A program made the translations under genes and the position numbers. A model generated the notes under the pieces. That model saw only the letters and a list, made by a program, of their open reading frames with translations. It ran no database searches and was not told where the DNA came from. This document shows, one piece after another, positions 16,947 through 26,881 of a DNA stretch of 64,000 nucleotides (within the stretch, counting starts at the first letter, position 1; every line of letters begins with the position of its first letter). The DNA comes from Streptomyces sp. ISL-12 (lineage in GTDB: Bacteria; Actinomycetota; Actinomycetes; Streptomycetales; Streptomycetaceae): contig NZ_JAGGOO010000025.1 in assembly GCF_018614415.1 (NCBI RefSeq), positions 1 to 64,000 of the forward strand. Reading direction: 5' to 3'.

Positions 16947-19900
16947 ATGCATGACGACCGAAGCCTGGTCGAAGCCCGCCTCAGGCGCGTCCTCGACGAA
17001 CGCGTCCGCCCCGCCCTGTACCCCGAGTCCGTACCGCTGGACGTGACCGTCTGGCACGCCCCCGGCGAGCCCGTCCCGGTCGCCGAGGGCCTGGCCGCCG
17101 AGGGGGAACCCGTCGCGCCGGGCGCCCGCTGGGGCGCCCCCTGGGGGACGAGCTGGTTCCGCGTGACCGGTACCGTCCCCGAGCGCTGGGCCGGGAAGAC
17201 CGTCGAGGCCCTGCTCGACCTCGGCTTCGACGGGAACATGCCCGGCTTCCAGTGCGAGGGCCTGGTGTACCGGCCCGACGGCACCCCGGTGAAGGGCCTC
17301 AACCCCCGCAACCAGTGGGTCCGCATCGGCACCCCCGCCCAGGGCGGCGAGCAGGTCCGCCTGCACGTCGAGGCCGCCTCCAACCCCGTGATCCTCGGCC
17401 CCCGCGGCTTCCTGCCGACCCCGCTCGGCGAGAAGGAGACCGCGGGCACCGAACCGCTGTACACCCTGGCCCGCATGGACCTCGCCGTCCTCGACGAGAC
17501 GGTCTGGAACCTCGTGCTCGACCTGGAGGTGCTGGGCGAGCTGATGGCCGAGCTGCCCGCCGACTCCCAGCGGCGGTACGAGATCCTGCGCGCCGTCGGC
17601 CGGGCCCTGGACCTCCTCGACCTCCAGGACGTCAACGGCACCGCCGCCCGCGCACGTGAACAGCTCACCGGCGTCCTGTCCGCGCCCGCCGCCCCCTCCG
17701 CCCACCGGATCAGCGCGGTCGGCCACGCCCACATTGACTCGGCGTGGCTGTGGCCGCTGCGCGAGACCGTCCGCAAGGTCGCCCGCACCACCGCCAACAT
17801 GACCGCGCTGCTGGAGGACGAGCCGGACTTCGTCTTCGCCATGTCGCAGGCCCAGCAGTGGGCGTGGGTGCGCGACCACCGGCCCGAGGTGTGGGCGCGG
17901 GTGAAGAAGGCGGTGGCGGACGGCCGGTTCGTGCCGGCCGGCGGCATGTGGGTGGAGTCGGACACCAACATGCCCGGCTCCGAGGCGATGGCCCGGCAGT
18001 TCGTGCACGGCAAGCGGTTCTTCCTGGACGAGTTCGGCATCGAGAACGACGAGGCGTGGCTGCCCGACACCTTCGGCTTCGCCGCAGGGCTCCCGCAGAT
18101 CATCAAGGCGGCCGGCTCCAAGTACCTGCTGACGCAGAAGATCTCCTGGTCCCAGACGAACCGGTTCCCCCACCACACCTTCCGCTGGGAAGGCATCGAC
18201 GGCACCCGGATCTTCACCCACTTCCCGCCCGTCGACACCTACAACTGCGCCATGACCGGCGCCGAACTCGCCCACGCCGCACGCAACTTCAAGGACAAGG
18301 GCACCGCCCGCCACTCCCTCGCGCCGACCGGCTTCGGCGACGGCGGCGGCGGCACCACCCGCGAGATGGTCGCCCGGGCCGCCCGCCTGCGCGACCTGGA
18401 AGGCTCCGCCACGGTCACCTGGGACACCCCGCGCGCATTCTTCGAGAAGGCCGCCGCCGAGTACCCCGAACCACCCGTGTGGGTGGGCGAGCTGTACCTC
18501 GAACTGCACCGCGCCACCCTCACCAGCCAGGCCAAGACCAAGCAGGGCAACCGCCGCAGCGAACACCTGCTGCGCGAGGCCGAACTGTGGGCGGCGACGG
18601 CCGCCGTACGCACCGGTTCCCCCTACCCGTACGAGGACCTGGACCGCCTGTGGAAGACGGTCCTGCTCCACCAGTTCCACGACATCCTGCCCGGCTCCTC
18701 CATCGCCTGGGTGCACCGCGAGGCCCGCGCCGCCTACGACCGCGTCGCCGGGGAGCTGAACGGCATCATCGACGCCGCCCAGCGCGCCCTGGCCGGCGAG
18801 GGCGGCACGCCCCTCCTCTTCAACGCCGCCCCGCACCCCCGCCACGGCGTCGCGGCCGGCGGCGCGGGCACCCCCGTCGCCGAGGGGAGCACCCGCCTCA
18901 CCCCGCGCCCCGGCGGCGGTCACGTCCTGGACAACGGGCTGCTCCGGGCCGAGATCGACGACCGGGGCCTGGTCGTCTCCGTGTACGACATCGAGGCCGA
19001 CCGCGAGACCGTCGCCCCCGGCACGGCGGCCAACCTCCTCCAGCTCCACCCCGACCTCCCGAACAAGTGGGACGCCTGGGACGTCGACGCCTTCTACCGC
19101 AACACGGTCACCGACCTGACCGGCGCCGACTCGGTGACGGCCGGCGAGCACGGCGCCTCGGTACGGGTGGTGCGCTCCTTCGGGTCGTCGACGGTCACCC
19201 AGGTGCTGACACTCCCGCCGGGGCAGCGGCGGCTGGAGGTGGACACCGAGGTGGACTGGCACGAGACGGAGAAGTTCCTGAAGCTGGCCTTCCCGCTCGA
19301 CCTGCACGCCGAACGGTACGCCTCCGAGACCCAGTTCGGGCACGTCCACCGCCCCACCCACACCAACACCTCCTGGGAGGCGGCCAAGTTCGAGGTGTGC
19401 AACCACCGGTTCGTCCACCTGGAGGAACCCGGCTTCGGCGTCGCACTCGTCAACGACTCCACCTACGGCCACGACGTCACCCGCACCGTCCGCGCCGACG
19501 GGGGCACGACCACCACGGTCCGGGCGTCGCTGCTGCGGGCCCCGCGCTTCCCCGACCCCGAGACCGACCAGGGCACCCACCGCTTCCGGCACGCCCTGGT
19601 GCCGGGCGCGACCGTCGGCGACGCGGTCCGCGAGGGCTGGCGGATCAACCTGCCCGAACGGCGCCTCACCGGCGCCGGCGAGGTCGCCCCGCTGGTCACG
19701 GTCGACCGGGACGCGGTGGTGATCACCGCCGTCAAGCTCGCCGACGACGGCAGCGGGGACGTGGTGGTCCGCTTCCACGAGGCGCACGGCGGCCGGGCCC
19801 GGGCCACGCTGACGGCCGGGTTCGCGGTCGCCGGCGTCACGGTGACCGACCTGCTGGAGCGGCCGCTCACCGGAGCAGCCGCGCCGGAGACGGACGGTGA

Positions 19901-19961
19901 GCGGATCACCGTACGGCTGCGGCCGTTCCAGTTGGTGACGCTGCGGCTGCGGCGGGCGTAG
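16947..19961 (+). CDS. GH38 alpha-mannosidase
   Basis: A 1004-aa cytoplasmic-type alpha-mannosidase (no signal peptide), with the length of the MAN2C1/Ams1 class. The zinc-binding HAHID motif is H260-A-H262-I-D264 (GHAHIDSAWLWPLRET). The predicted nucleophile is D339 in WVESDTNMPGSE, followed by DEAWLPDTFGFAAGLPQI. C-terminal beta-sandwich domains carry NGLLRAEIDDRG and PTHTNTSWEAAKFEV. ATG 16947 has ACGGAG just upstream; the reading frame continues into the promoter region and earlier starts are unlikely. It is divergent from ligJ and precedes the L-fucose operon by 165 bp. Together with GH92 it points to mannose-rich glycan use, this enzyme acting on imported oligosaccharides. Confidence 0.93.
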   Translation: MHDDRSLVEARLRRVLDERVRPALYPESVPLDVTVWHAPGEPVPVAEGLAAEGEPVAPGARWGAPWGTSWFRVTGTVPERWAGKTVEALLDLGFDGNMPGFQCEGLVYRPDGTPVKGLNPRNQWVRIGTPAQGGEQVRLHVEAASNPVILGPRGFLPTPLGEKETAGTEPLYTLARMDLAVLDETVWNLVLDLEVLGELMAELPADSQRRYEILRAVGRALDLLDLQDVNGTAARAREQLTGVLSAPAAPSAHRISAVGHAHIDSAWLWPLRETVRKVARTTANMTALLEDEPDFVFAMSQAQQWAWVRDHRPEVWARVKKAVADGRFVPAGGMWVESDTNMPGSEAMARQFVHGKRFFLDEFGIENDEAWLPDTFGFAAGLPQIIKAAGSKYLLTQKISWSQTNRFPHHTFRWEGIDGTRIFTHFPPVDTYNCAMTGAELAHAARNFKDKGTARHSLAPTGFGDGGGGTTREMVARAARLRDLEGSATVTWDTPRAFFEKAAAEYPEPPVWVGELYLELHRATLTSQAKTKQGNRRSEHLLREAELWAATAAVRTGSPYPYEDLDRLWKTVLLHQFHDILPGSSIAWVHREARAAYDRVAGELNGIIDAAQRALAGEGGTPLLFNAAPHPRHGVAAGGAGTPVAEGSTRLTPRPGGGHVLDNGLLRAEIDDRGLVVSVYDIEADRETVAPGTAANLLQLHPDLPNKWDAWDVDAFYRNTVTDLTGADSVTAGEHGASVRVVRSFGSSTVTQVLTLPPGQRRLEVDTEVDWHETEKFLKLAFPLDLHAERYASETQFGHVHRPTHTNTSWEAAKFEVCNHRFVHLEEPGFGVALVNDSTYGHDVTRTVRADGGTTTTVRASLLRAPRFPDPETDQGTHRFRHALVPGATVGDAVREGWRINLPERRLTGAGEVAPLVTVDRDAVVITAVKLADDGSGDVVVRFHEAHGGRARATLTAGFAVAGVTVTDLLERPLTGAAAPETDGERITVRLRPFQLVTLRLRRA

Positions 19962-20070
19962 CGCGGGGGGCACTGACCCGGCTCGTTCGGCGGGCCGGGC
20001 CAGTGGTCCGATGACTTTGCCGTCCGAATGAGGAGGTAGCAGGCATTTCGGCGGTACGAGGGGTGTTCGT

Positions 20071-20100
20071 CGGATCAATAGGTCTGATAAATATGCGGGA
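20071..20100 (+). promoter_or_regulatory. A/T-rich promoter-like segment before the fucose operon
   Basis: GATCAATAGGTCTGATAAATATG is an A/T-rich island about 30 bp before the fuconate dehydratase start. ATCA and TGAT form short inverted ends around a 7-nt centre (ATAGGTC), and TGATAAAT could serve as -10. No good -35 is seen. This may be a promoter with an operator. Confidence 0.35.
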
Positions 20101-20126
20101 CCTGGTCGCTCACCCCGAGGAGCCGC

Positions 20127-21467
20127 GTGCCCGCCACCGACGCCCGCATCACCGCCGTCGACACCTACGACATCCGGTTCCCCACCTCCCGTGAGCTGGA
20201 CGGCTCCGACGCGATGAACCCGGACCCCGACTACTCGGCCGCCTACGTCGTCCTGCGCACCGACGGGGCGGGCGAACCGGAGGGGCACGGCTTCGCGTTC
20301 ACCATCGGGCGGGGCAACGACGTCCAGGTCGCCGCGATCCACGCGCTGCGCCACCACGTGGTGGGCCGGTCCGTCGCCGAGCTGTGCGCCGACCCCGGCA
20401 CGCTCTACCGCGACCTGACCTCGGACAGCCAGCTGCGCTGGCTGGGGCCGGAGAAGGGCGTGATGCACATGGCGATCGGCGCGGTCGTCAACGCCGTCTG
20501 GGACCTGGCCTCCAGACGGGCCGGCAAGCCCCTGTGGCGGCTGCTCGCCGACGCCGACCCCGAGTGGCTGACCGGCCAGATCGACTTCCGGTACCTCACC
20601 GACGCGCTCACCCCCGACGAGGCCCTGGACCTGCTGCGCCGGGGCCGCAAGGGCGCCGCCGAGCGCGCCGGGCACCTGCTGGCCACCGGCTACCCCGCCT
20701 ACACCACCTCCCCGGGCTGGCTCGGCTACGACGACGCCAAGCTCACCCGGCTCGCCGCCCGGGCCGTCGCCGACGGCTTCCGGCAGATCAAGCTCAAGGT
20801 CGGCGCCGACCTCGACGACGACATCCGGCGCTGCCGGGTCGCCCGCGCGGTCATCGGCCCGGACGTGCGCCTCGCCCTCGACGCCAACCAGCGCTGGGAC
20901 GTCCCCGAGGCCGTCCGCTGGACCAACGCGCTCGCCGGGTTCGACCCCTACTGGATCGAGGAACCCACCAGCCCCGACGACGTGCTGGGCCACGCCGCCG
21001 TCCGCCGGGCCGTCGCCCCGGTGAAGGTGGCCACCGGCGAACACGCCCAGAACCGGGTGGTGTTCAAACAGCTCCTCCAGGCCGGCGCCCTCGACATCGT
21101 GCAGATCGACGCCGCCCGGGTCGCCGGCGTCAACGAGAACCTCGCGATCCTGCTGCTCGCGGCGAAGTACGGCGTCCCGGTCTGCCCGCACGCCGGCGGC
21201 GTGGGCCTGTGCGAACTCGTCCAGCACCTGGCGATGTTCGACTACGTGGCGCTGTCCGGCACCACCGAGGACCGGGTCGTCGAGTACGTCGACCACCTGC
21301 ACGACCACTTCCTCGACCCGGTGGTGATCCGCGAGGGCCGCTACACGGCACCCACCGCGCCGGGCTTCTCGGCCGCCCTGCGGCCCGAGTCGATCGCCCG
21401 GTACACCTACCCCGGCGGCGCCTTCTGGGCCGCCGACGCCGAGCGGACCGAAGGGCGGACGGCATGA
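20127..21467 (+). CDS. L-fuconate dehydratase (enolase superfamily)
   Basis: A 446-aa enolase-superfamily enzyme matching L-fuconate dehydratase in length and sequence ([30 protein letters not shown]). It has the KLK base motif (QIKLKVG), metal ligands in [17 protein letters not shown] and ATGEHAQNR, and the catalytic His in [11 protein letters not shown]. It converts L-fuconate to 2-keto-3-deoxy-L-fuconate. The GTG start has GAGGAG 5-10 nt upstream. The stop overlaps the next ATG as ATGA (21464-21467), so the three-gene operon is translationally coupled. Confidence 0.93.
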   Translation: MPATDARITAVDTYDIRFPTSRELDGSDAMNPDPDYSAAYVVLRTDGAGEPEGHGFAFTIGRGNDVQVAAIHALRHHVVGRSVAELCADPGTLYRDLTSDSQLRWLGPEKGVMHMAIGAVVNAVWDLASRRAGKPLWRLLADADPEWLTGQIDFRYLTDALTPDEALDLLRRGRKGAAERAGHLLATGYPAYTTSPGWLGYDDAKLTRLAARAVADGFRQIKLKVGADLDDDIRRCRVARAVIGPDVRLALDANQRWDVPEAVRWTNALAGFDPYWIEEPTSPDDVLGHAAVRRAVAPVKVATGEHAQNRVVFKQLLQAGALDIVQIDAARVAGVNENLAILLLAAKYGVPVCPHAGGVGLCELVQHLAMFDYVALSGTTEDRVVEYVDHLHDHFLDPVVIREGRYTAPTAPGFSAALRPESIARYTYPGGAFWAADAERTEGRTA

Positions 21468-22228
21468 CCGGCACCAACGACTTCGCGGGCCTCAGGGCCC
21501 TGGTGACCGGCGGGGGCTCCGGCATCGGCCGGGCCACCGCCGAACTGCTTGCCCGGCGCGGCGCGGCCGTCGCCGTCCTCGACCTCGACATATCGACGGT
21601 GGGCGAGCCGGTCCTCGCCCACCGGGCCGATGTCACCGACGACGCCTCCGTACGCGCCGCGGTCACCGCCGCCGCCGGCGCGCTCGGCGGCCTGGACGTC
21701 CTCGTCAACAACGCGGGCATCGGCGCCCAGGGCACCGTCGAGGACAACGACGACGCCGAGTGGCACCACGTCCTGGACGTCAACGTGATCGGCATGGTCC
21801 GGGTGGCCCGCGCCGCGCTGCCCCACCTGCGCCGGTCCGCGCACGCGGCGATCGTCAACACCTGCTCCATCGCGGCCACCGCCGGGCTGCCCCAGCGGGT
21901 GCTGTACAGCGCGACCAAGGGGGCGGTCCAGTCCCTCACCCTCGCCATGGCGGCCGACCACGTCCGCGAGGGCATCCGCGTCAACTGCGTCAACCCCGGC
22001 ACGGCCGACACCCCGTGGATCGGCCGCCTGCTGGAGAGGGCCCCCGACCCGGCCGCCGAGCGGGCCGCGCTGGAGGCCCGCCAGCCCACCGGCCGCCTGG
22101 TCGGTGCCGACGAGGTCGCCGGCGCCATCGCCTACCTGGCGAGCCCGCGCTCCGGCGCCACCACCGGCACCGCGCTCGCCGTGGACGGCGGCATGCAGGG
22201 CCTGCGACTCCGCCCGGCGGGCGCGTGA
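21464..22228 (+). CDS. SDR, probable 2-keto-3-deoxy-L-fuconate dehydrogenase
   Basis: A 254-aa classical SDR. The cofactor loop is TGGGSGIG (about residues 16-23), followed by VNNAG and catalytic S...YSATK (LYSATKGAV), with the C-terminal [15 protein letters not shown]. In fucose oxidation operons the SDR next to fuconate dehydratase oxidises 2-keto-3-deoxy-L-fuconate. The role is inferred from the overlap with the dehydratase upstream and the GTGA overlap with the aldo/keto reductase downstream (22225-22228). Confidence 0.88.
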   Translation: MTGTNDFAGLRALVTGGGSGIGRATAELLARRGAAVAVLDLDISTVGEPVLAHRADVTDDASVRAAVTAAAGALGGLDVLVNNAGIGAQGTVEDNDDAEWHHVLDVNVIGMVRVARAALPHLRRSAHAAIVNTCSIAATAGLPQRVLYSATKGAVQSLTLAMAADHVREGIRVNCVNPGTADTPWIGRLLERAPDPAAERAALEARQPTGRLVGADEVAGAIAYLASPRSGATTGTALAVDGGMQGLRLRPAGA

Positions 22229-23208
22229 ACACGCTGGGCGCCAGTGGCGTCCCCGTCAGCCCCCTCGCCCTCGGCTGCGCCGCCCTCGGCAACCTCTACA
22301 CCGAGGTCGGCGAGGAGCAGGCGGCGCAGACCGTCCGGGCCGCCTGGCAGCGGGGCGTGCGCCACTTCGACACCGCCCCGCACTACGGCCTCGGCCTCTC
22401 CGAACGGCGCCTGGGCGCGGCCCTGCGCGAGTGCCCCCGCGACGCGTACACGCTCTCCACCAAAGTGGGCCGCCGGCTGGAGGCGACCGAGGCGGACGGC
22501 GACGACCTGGCCCACGGTTTCGCCGTGCCCGCCACCCACCGCCGGGTCTGGGACTTCACCGCCGACGGGGTGCGCCGCACCCTGGAGGCCAGTCTGGAAC
22601 GGCTCGGCCTGGACCGGGTCGACGTCGTCTACCTGCACGACCCCGACGACCACGCAGAGCAGGCGTTCCGGGAGGGGTACCCGGCCCTGGAACGGATGCG
22701 GGCCGAGGGGACGGTCGGGGCGATCGGCGCGGGCATGAACCGCACCGCGCTGCTGACCCGCTTCGTCAACGACACCGACGTCGACGTGGTGCTGTGCGCC
22801 GGCCGCTACACGCTGCTCGACCAGAGCGCGCTGGACGACCTGCTCCCGGCCGCCGCGGCACGCGGCACCTCCGTCGTCGTCGGCGGGATCTTCAACTCCG
22901 GCCTGCTGGCCGACCCGAGGCCCGGGGCGTCGTACGACTACGCCCGGGCCCCGGCCGGCGTGCTGGAGCGCGCGCTGCGGCTGAAGTCGCTCGCCGAACG
23001 GCACGGCACCTCCCTGCGGGCCGCGGCGCTCGCCTTCAGCGCCGCCCACCCGGCCGTCGCGAGCGTCCTGGCGGGCGCCCGCTCGGCCGCCGAGGTCCAC
23101 GACTGCGCCGACCGGTTCGCCGAGCCCGTACCCGCCGCGTTCTGGCGGGAGCTGAAGGAGACCGGGCTGCTCCCCGAGGCCGCCCCCGTGCCGGACTACG
23201 ACCGGTGA
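22225..23208 (+). CDS. aldo/keto reductase, probable L-fucose dehydrogenase
   Basis: A 327-aa AKR barrel protein with catalytic tetrad residues visible as FDTAPHYGLGLSE (Asp, Tyr), STKVGR (Lys) and VVYLHDPDD (His). The family (pyridoxal 4-dehydrogenase / D-threo-aldose dehydrogenase group) includes L-fucose dehydrogenases. It is the third gene of the coupled operon, start GTG overlapping the previous TGA. A dedicated L-fuconolactonase is missing from the operon; the lactone may open spontaneously or be handled elsewhere. Its 3-prime end overlaps the convergent lipase maturation gene by 13 bp. Confidence 0.88.
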   Translation: MNTLGASGVPVSPLALGCAALGNLYTEVGEEQAAQTVRAAWQRGVRHFDTAPHYGLGLSERRLGAALRECPRDAYTLSTKVGRRLEATEADGDDLAHGFAVPATHRRVWDFTADGVRRTLEASLERLGLDRVDVVYLHDPDDHAEQAFREGYPALERMRAEGTVGAIGAGMNRTALLTRFVNDTDVDVVLCAGRYTLLDQSALDDLLPAAAARGTSVVVGGIFNSGLLADPRPGASYDYARAPAGVLERALRLKSLAERHGTSLRAAALAFSAAHPAVASVLAGARSAAEVHDCADRFAEPVPAAFWRELKETGLLPEAAPVPDYDR

Positions 23209-24617
23209 GCCGTGCCTGTCAGCCGGGTCGGCGGCAGGTACTCGCGTACGTACGTCCGCTCCCAGCAGGCGCCCGTCTCCCTCAGTTCCCGCCAGGTCGT
23301 GTACCGGTAGCGGAAGAGGCGGGCCCGGACGTGGCGCGGTGGCGCGTCCGGCGGGAACGGTGAGCGGCGCAGCAGCCGCAGGGTGTTCCGGTCGTTCTCC
23401 AGCAGCCGTTCCACCAGCGCGGCGAACCACGTCCCGGCGTACGCGGGCGACAGCGCGGCGAACCACATCATCCAGTCCAGGCGCAGATGGTAGGGGGCGA
23501 ACTGGCGCGGCCAGCGCCGCGGGTCGCCCGGCTTGCCCTTGAACTCGTACTCCCGCCAGTCCCCGTCCGGGCGCGGCACCTCGTCGGCGGTGCCCTCGAT
23601 CACCACCTCGTACCGCACCCGGCTGACGCTGCCGAACGCGCCGTAGGTGTTGACCAGGTGCAACGGGTCGAAGGAGCGGTTCATCACCTGCTGCCGGGAG
23701 AGCATGTTGGCGACCGGGCGGTAGCTGAGCGCCAGCAGCAGCGCGGCCACCGCCAGGACCACGGCCTCGTACCAGAGCGGTGTCCCGGGGAGGGCCGGGG
23801 GACGGGACGGGAAGCGGACCGCCGGCAGGGCCAGCACGATCGTGATCCAGTTCAGCCAGGAGAAGTTGCCCGAGAGCACCAGCCACAACTGGGTGACGAT
23901 CATCAGCGCGGCGGCGACGCCGGCCACCGGCTGCGGAGTGAACAGCAGGAAGGGGACGACGAGCTGGGTGACGTGGTTGGCGGCCACCTCGACGCGGTGC
24001 AGGGGCTTGGGAAGGTGGTGGAAGAACCAGCTCAGCGGGCCCGGCATCGGCTGGGTCTGGTGGTGGTGGTCCAGACAGGTCAGCTTGCGCCAGCACTCGT
24101 CGCCGCGCATCTTGATCAGCCCCGCCCCGAACTCGACCCGGAACAGCAGCCAGCGCAGCAGGAACAGCACCACGACCGGCGGGGCCACCTCGTCGTTGCC
24201 GAGGAACACGGCGACGAAGCCGGTCTCAAGCAGCAGCGACTCCCAGCCGAAGCCGTACCAGGTCTGCCCGACGTTCACGATCGACAGGTACAGCGCCCAG
24301 GGCACCAGCCACAGCAGCATCGCCGCCCACAGCGGCACCAGCGCGTCCGCCCCCGCCAGCAGCGCCACCGCCACCGCGCAGCCCGTCCAGGCGCAGCCGG
24401 CGAAGAGCCGGTCCGAATAACGCCACTGGAACAGGCTCGGTGCCCGCCTGAACGGCACCCGCTCGACGAACCGGGGCACCGGCAGCATGCCGCGCTCGCC
24501 GATCAGCGCCCGGAACTGGAGGGCCGCCGTCAGGAACGCCACCAGGTACACGGCGGCCAGCGCCTTCTGGAAGACCAGCCGGCCGACCCAGTAGTCAGGT
24601 GCGGTGAACCATTCCAC
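23196..24617 (-). CDS. lipase maturation factor (LMF1) family membrane protein
   Basis: A 473-aa multi-pass protein. About seven hydrophobic segments lie between residues 15 and 310, with conserved WYGFGWESLLLETGFVA, LFRVEFGAGLIKMRGDECWR and a C-terminal domain with YEFKGKPGDPRRWPRQFAPYH. In animals LMF1 helps lipases mature in the ER; bacterial members are uncharacterised, so function is open. GTG 24617 has AAGGAG about 9 nt upstream. It is convergent with the fucose operon and divergent from the PP2C phosphatase gene. Confidence 0.88.
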   Translation of the reverse strand: MEWFTAPDYWVGRLVFQKALAAVYLVAFLTAALQFRALIGERGMLPVPRFVERVPFRRAPSLFQWRYSDRLFAGCAWTGCAVAVALLAGADALVPLWAAMLLWLVPWALYLSIVNVGQTWYGFGWESLLLETGFVAVFLGNDEVAPPVVVLFLLRWLLFRVEFGAGLIKMRGDECWRKLTCLDHHHQTQPMPGPLSWFFHHLPKPLHRVEVAANHVTQLVVPFLLFTPQPVAGVAAALMIVTQLWLVLSGNFSWLNWITIVLALPAVRFPSRPPALPGTPLWYEAVVLAVAALLLALSYRPVANMLSRQQVMNRSFDPLHLVNTYGAFGSVSRVRYEVVIEGTADEVPRPDGDWREYEFKGKPGDPRRWPRQFAPYHLRLDWMMWFAALSPAYAGTWFAALVERLLENDRNTLRLLRRSPFPPDAPPRHVRARLFRYRYTTWRELRETGACWERTYVREYLPPTRLTGTAHRS

Positions 24618-24747
24618 GGCCGTACGCTCCTTCGTTCGTTCCGCGCGGGGTCACGGTTACCCTCCCTCAGGTCCCCGTCCCCGGGTCACCCTCCCCGGGC
24701 GGACCGAACGAGTCGAAGAAATGGGCAAATGCTGACAAGGTGGGCTC

Positions 24748-26838
24748 ATGGCTGAACGGGGAGCGAGCGAGCTGTCCCTCCCGGACGACTGGCCCGCCCA
24801 CCCGGACCCGATCCTGGCGCTCAACCGCATAGGCAGCTTCGACTGGGACCTGGTCAGCGGCCTGTTCCACATGGACGCCCAGGCCCACGAGGTCTTCGAC
24901 CTGCGCCCGGACGAGTACGACGGACGCGCGGAGTCGCTCTCCGTGCGCGTCCCCCGCCCGGAGAGCACCCGCCTGGACGCCCTGGTCGCCCAGGCCATCA
25001 AGGACGGCAGCGAGAACTACGGCACCTACTTCCGGCTGCGCCTGCGCGACGGCCGGCTGCGCTGGACCCACACCCAGGGCTACATCCGGCGCGACGAGAC
25101 CGGCCGGCCCTACCGGGTCATCGGCATCGTGCGGGACGCCACCCGGGAACTGAGCGAGATCGAGTCGCACCGCGAACGGGCGATCCGGGACGAGGCACGC
25201 CGCCGGCAGACCGACGTCGTGGAGACCGCCACCGCCGCCCTCGCCCACGCCCGCACCGTGGACGACGTCATCGAGGTCCTGAGGGACACCAACGGCCTCA
25301 CCCGGCTGGGCGCCACCAGCCTGGTCATGGGCCTGGTGGAGGCGGGCCGCATCCGGCTGGTCGCCGACGGCCCCGACAACAGCTTCGTCCCCGGCACCCG
25401 TGTCACCCGGATCGACGAGCCCTACCCGATGAGCGAGGTGGTGCGGACCCTGGGGCCGCGGTTCATCGAGTCGCCGGAGGAGTTCGCCGAGCGCTACCCC
25501 GTGCTGTGGCCGCACATCACCCACCTGGACATCACCTCGGCCGCCTATCTGCCGCTGATCGCGCAGGCCCGCCCGGTCGGCGCCATCGGCCTGCTCTACA
25601 GCGACCGGTACGGCTTCTCGCCCGAGGACCGCAACGTGCTGGTCGCCCTGGGCAGCAGCATCGCCCAGAGCCTGCAGCGGGCCATGCTCTACGAGCAGGA
25701 GATGGACCTCGCCGCCGGCCTCCAGCAGGCCATGCTGCCGCGCACCATCCCCTCCGTCCCCGGCTGCGACGTCGCCGTCCGCTACCGCGCCGCCACCATC
25801 GGCGGGACACTCGGCCGCGACATCGGCGGCGACTGGTACGACCTGATCCCGCTGCCCGGCGGGCGGGTCGGCGCCGTCATCGGCGACGTCCAGGGCCACG
25901 ACACCCACGCCGCCGCCGTCATGGGCCAGCTGCGGATCGTGCTGCGCGCCTACGCCGCCGAGGGGCACACCCCCGCCACCGTGATGGCCCGGGCCTCCGT
26001 CTTCCTCCACGAACTGGACACCGACCGCTTCGCCACCTGCCTGTACGCCGAGGCCGACCTGACCACCGGCGTCGTCCAGGTGGTGCGCGCCGGGCACATC
26101 GACCCGCTGGTGCGGGACCCGGACGGCACCTGCCGCCGGGTCCCCGTCGCCGGCGGGCTGCCGCTCGGCCTGTCCGCCGAGTTCGGACGGCTCGACTGTC
26201 CCGTCTCCACCCTCGAACTCGACCCCGGCTCCACCCTGGTGCTGTGCACCGACGGCCTGGTCGAGCAGCCCGGCACCGACCTCGGCGACGGCGTACGGGC
26301 GCTGGCCGCGACGGTCGCCTCGGGGCCGTCCGACGTCCGGGAACTGGCCGACCTGCTCATCCGGGAGGCCGAGGAGCGCGGCGGCGAGGACGACGTGGCC
26401 CTGCTCCTGCTGCGCCGCCGCGGCCTGGAGGCCCCGCGCTCGCACGGCCGGCTCCAGCAGCACGTGGCCCCCGGCGACCCCGAGGCGCTCGCCGAGGCCC
26501 GCCATCTGATCCGGGCCGCGGTGCGGGCCTGGGGCGCCGGGGAGCACGGCGACGAGATCGAACTCGTCGCCGACGAGCTGATCACCAACGCGCTGATGCA
26601 CACCGAGGGCGCCGCGGTCCTCACCCTGCGGTTCCTCACCGGCGCCGACCGCCGGCTGCGGATCGAGGTCGAGGACTCCTCCAGCGCCCTGCCGCGCCGC
26701 CGCGACGCGGGCGAGTCCGGCGTCTCCGGGCGGGGGCTGCTGCTGGTGGAGACGCTGGCGGACGGGTGGGGCGTGGAGGCGCGGGGCGGCGGCAAGTGCG
26801 TGTGGTCGGAGTTCCTGGTGCGGGGGCCGCGGGCGTGA
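24748..26838 (+). CDS. PAS-GAF-PP2C (SpoIIE) phosphatase with C-terminal ATPase domain
   Basis: A 696-aa multidomain regulator: PAS (about 20-135, FDWDLVSGLFHMDAQAHEVF), a short helical linker, GAF (about 150-310), PP2C/SpoIIE phosphatase (about 325-560, DIGGDWYDLIPLPGG, GDVQGHD, LCTDGLVEQPG, GEDDVALL) and a HATPase_c anti-sigma kinase-like domain (about 575-690, VADELITNALMHT and SGRGLLLVETL). The metal-binding aspartates of PP2C are intact. Such proteins tune partner-switching cascades controlling alternative sigma factors; input ligand and target are unknown. No anti-anti-sigma gene is adjacent. Confidence 0.92.
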   Translation: MAERGASELSLPDDWPAHPDPILALNRIGSFDWDLVSGLFHMDAQAHEVFDLRPDEYDGRAESLSVRVPRPESTRLDALVAQAIKDGSENYGTYFRLRLRDGRLRWTHTQGYIRRDETGRPYRVIGIVRDATRELSEIESHRERAIRDEARRRQTDVVETATAALAHARTVDDVIEVLRDTNGLTRLGATSLVMGLVEAGRIRLVADGPDNSFVPGTRVTRIDEPYPMSEVVRTLGPRFIESPEEFAERYPVLWPHITHLDITSAAYLPLIAQARPVGAIGLLYSDRYGFSPEDRNVLVALGSSIAQSLQRAMLYEQEMDLAAGLQQAMLPRTIPSVPGCDVAVRYRAATIGGTLGRDIGGDWYDLIPLPGGRVGAVIGDVQGHDTHAAAVMGQLRIVLRAYAAEGHTPATVMARASVFLHELDTDRFATCLYAEADLTTGVVQVVRAGHIDPLVRDPDGTCRRVPVAGGLPLGLSAEFGRLDCPVSTLELDPGSTLVLCTDGLVEQPGTDLGDGVRALAATVASGPSDVRELADLLIREAEERGGEDDVALLLLRRRGLEAPRSHGRLQQHVAPGDPEALAEARHLIRAAVRAWGAGEHGDEIELVADELITNALMHTEGAAVLTLRFLTGADRRLRIEVEDSSSALPRRRDAGESGVSGRGLLLVETLADGWGVEARGGGKCVWSEFLVRGPRA

Positions 26839-26881
26839 GGTGCGAGGTGGCACTGTCGGTCCCCGGTGGCACTCTGGACAC

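Noticed and set aside
16755..21308. A 1517-codon open frame on the minus strand
   Set aside because: It runs antisense to the GH38 and fuconate dehydratase genes, which have intact family motifs. Long antisense open frames are expected from strong third-position G/C bias.
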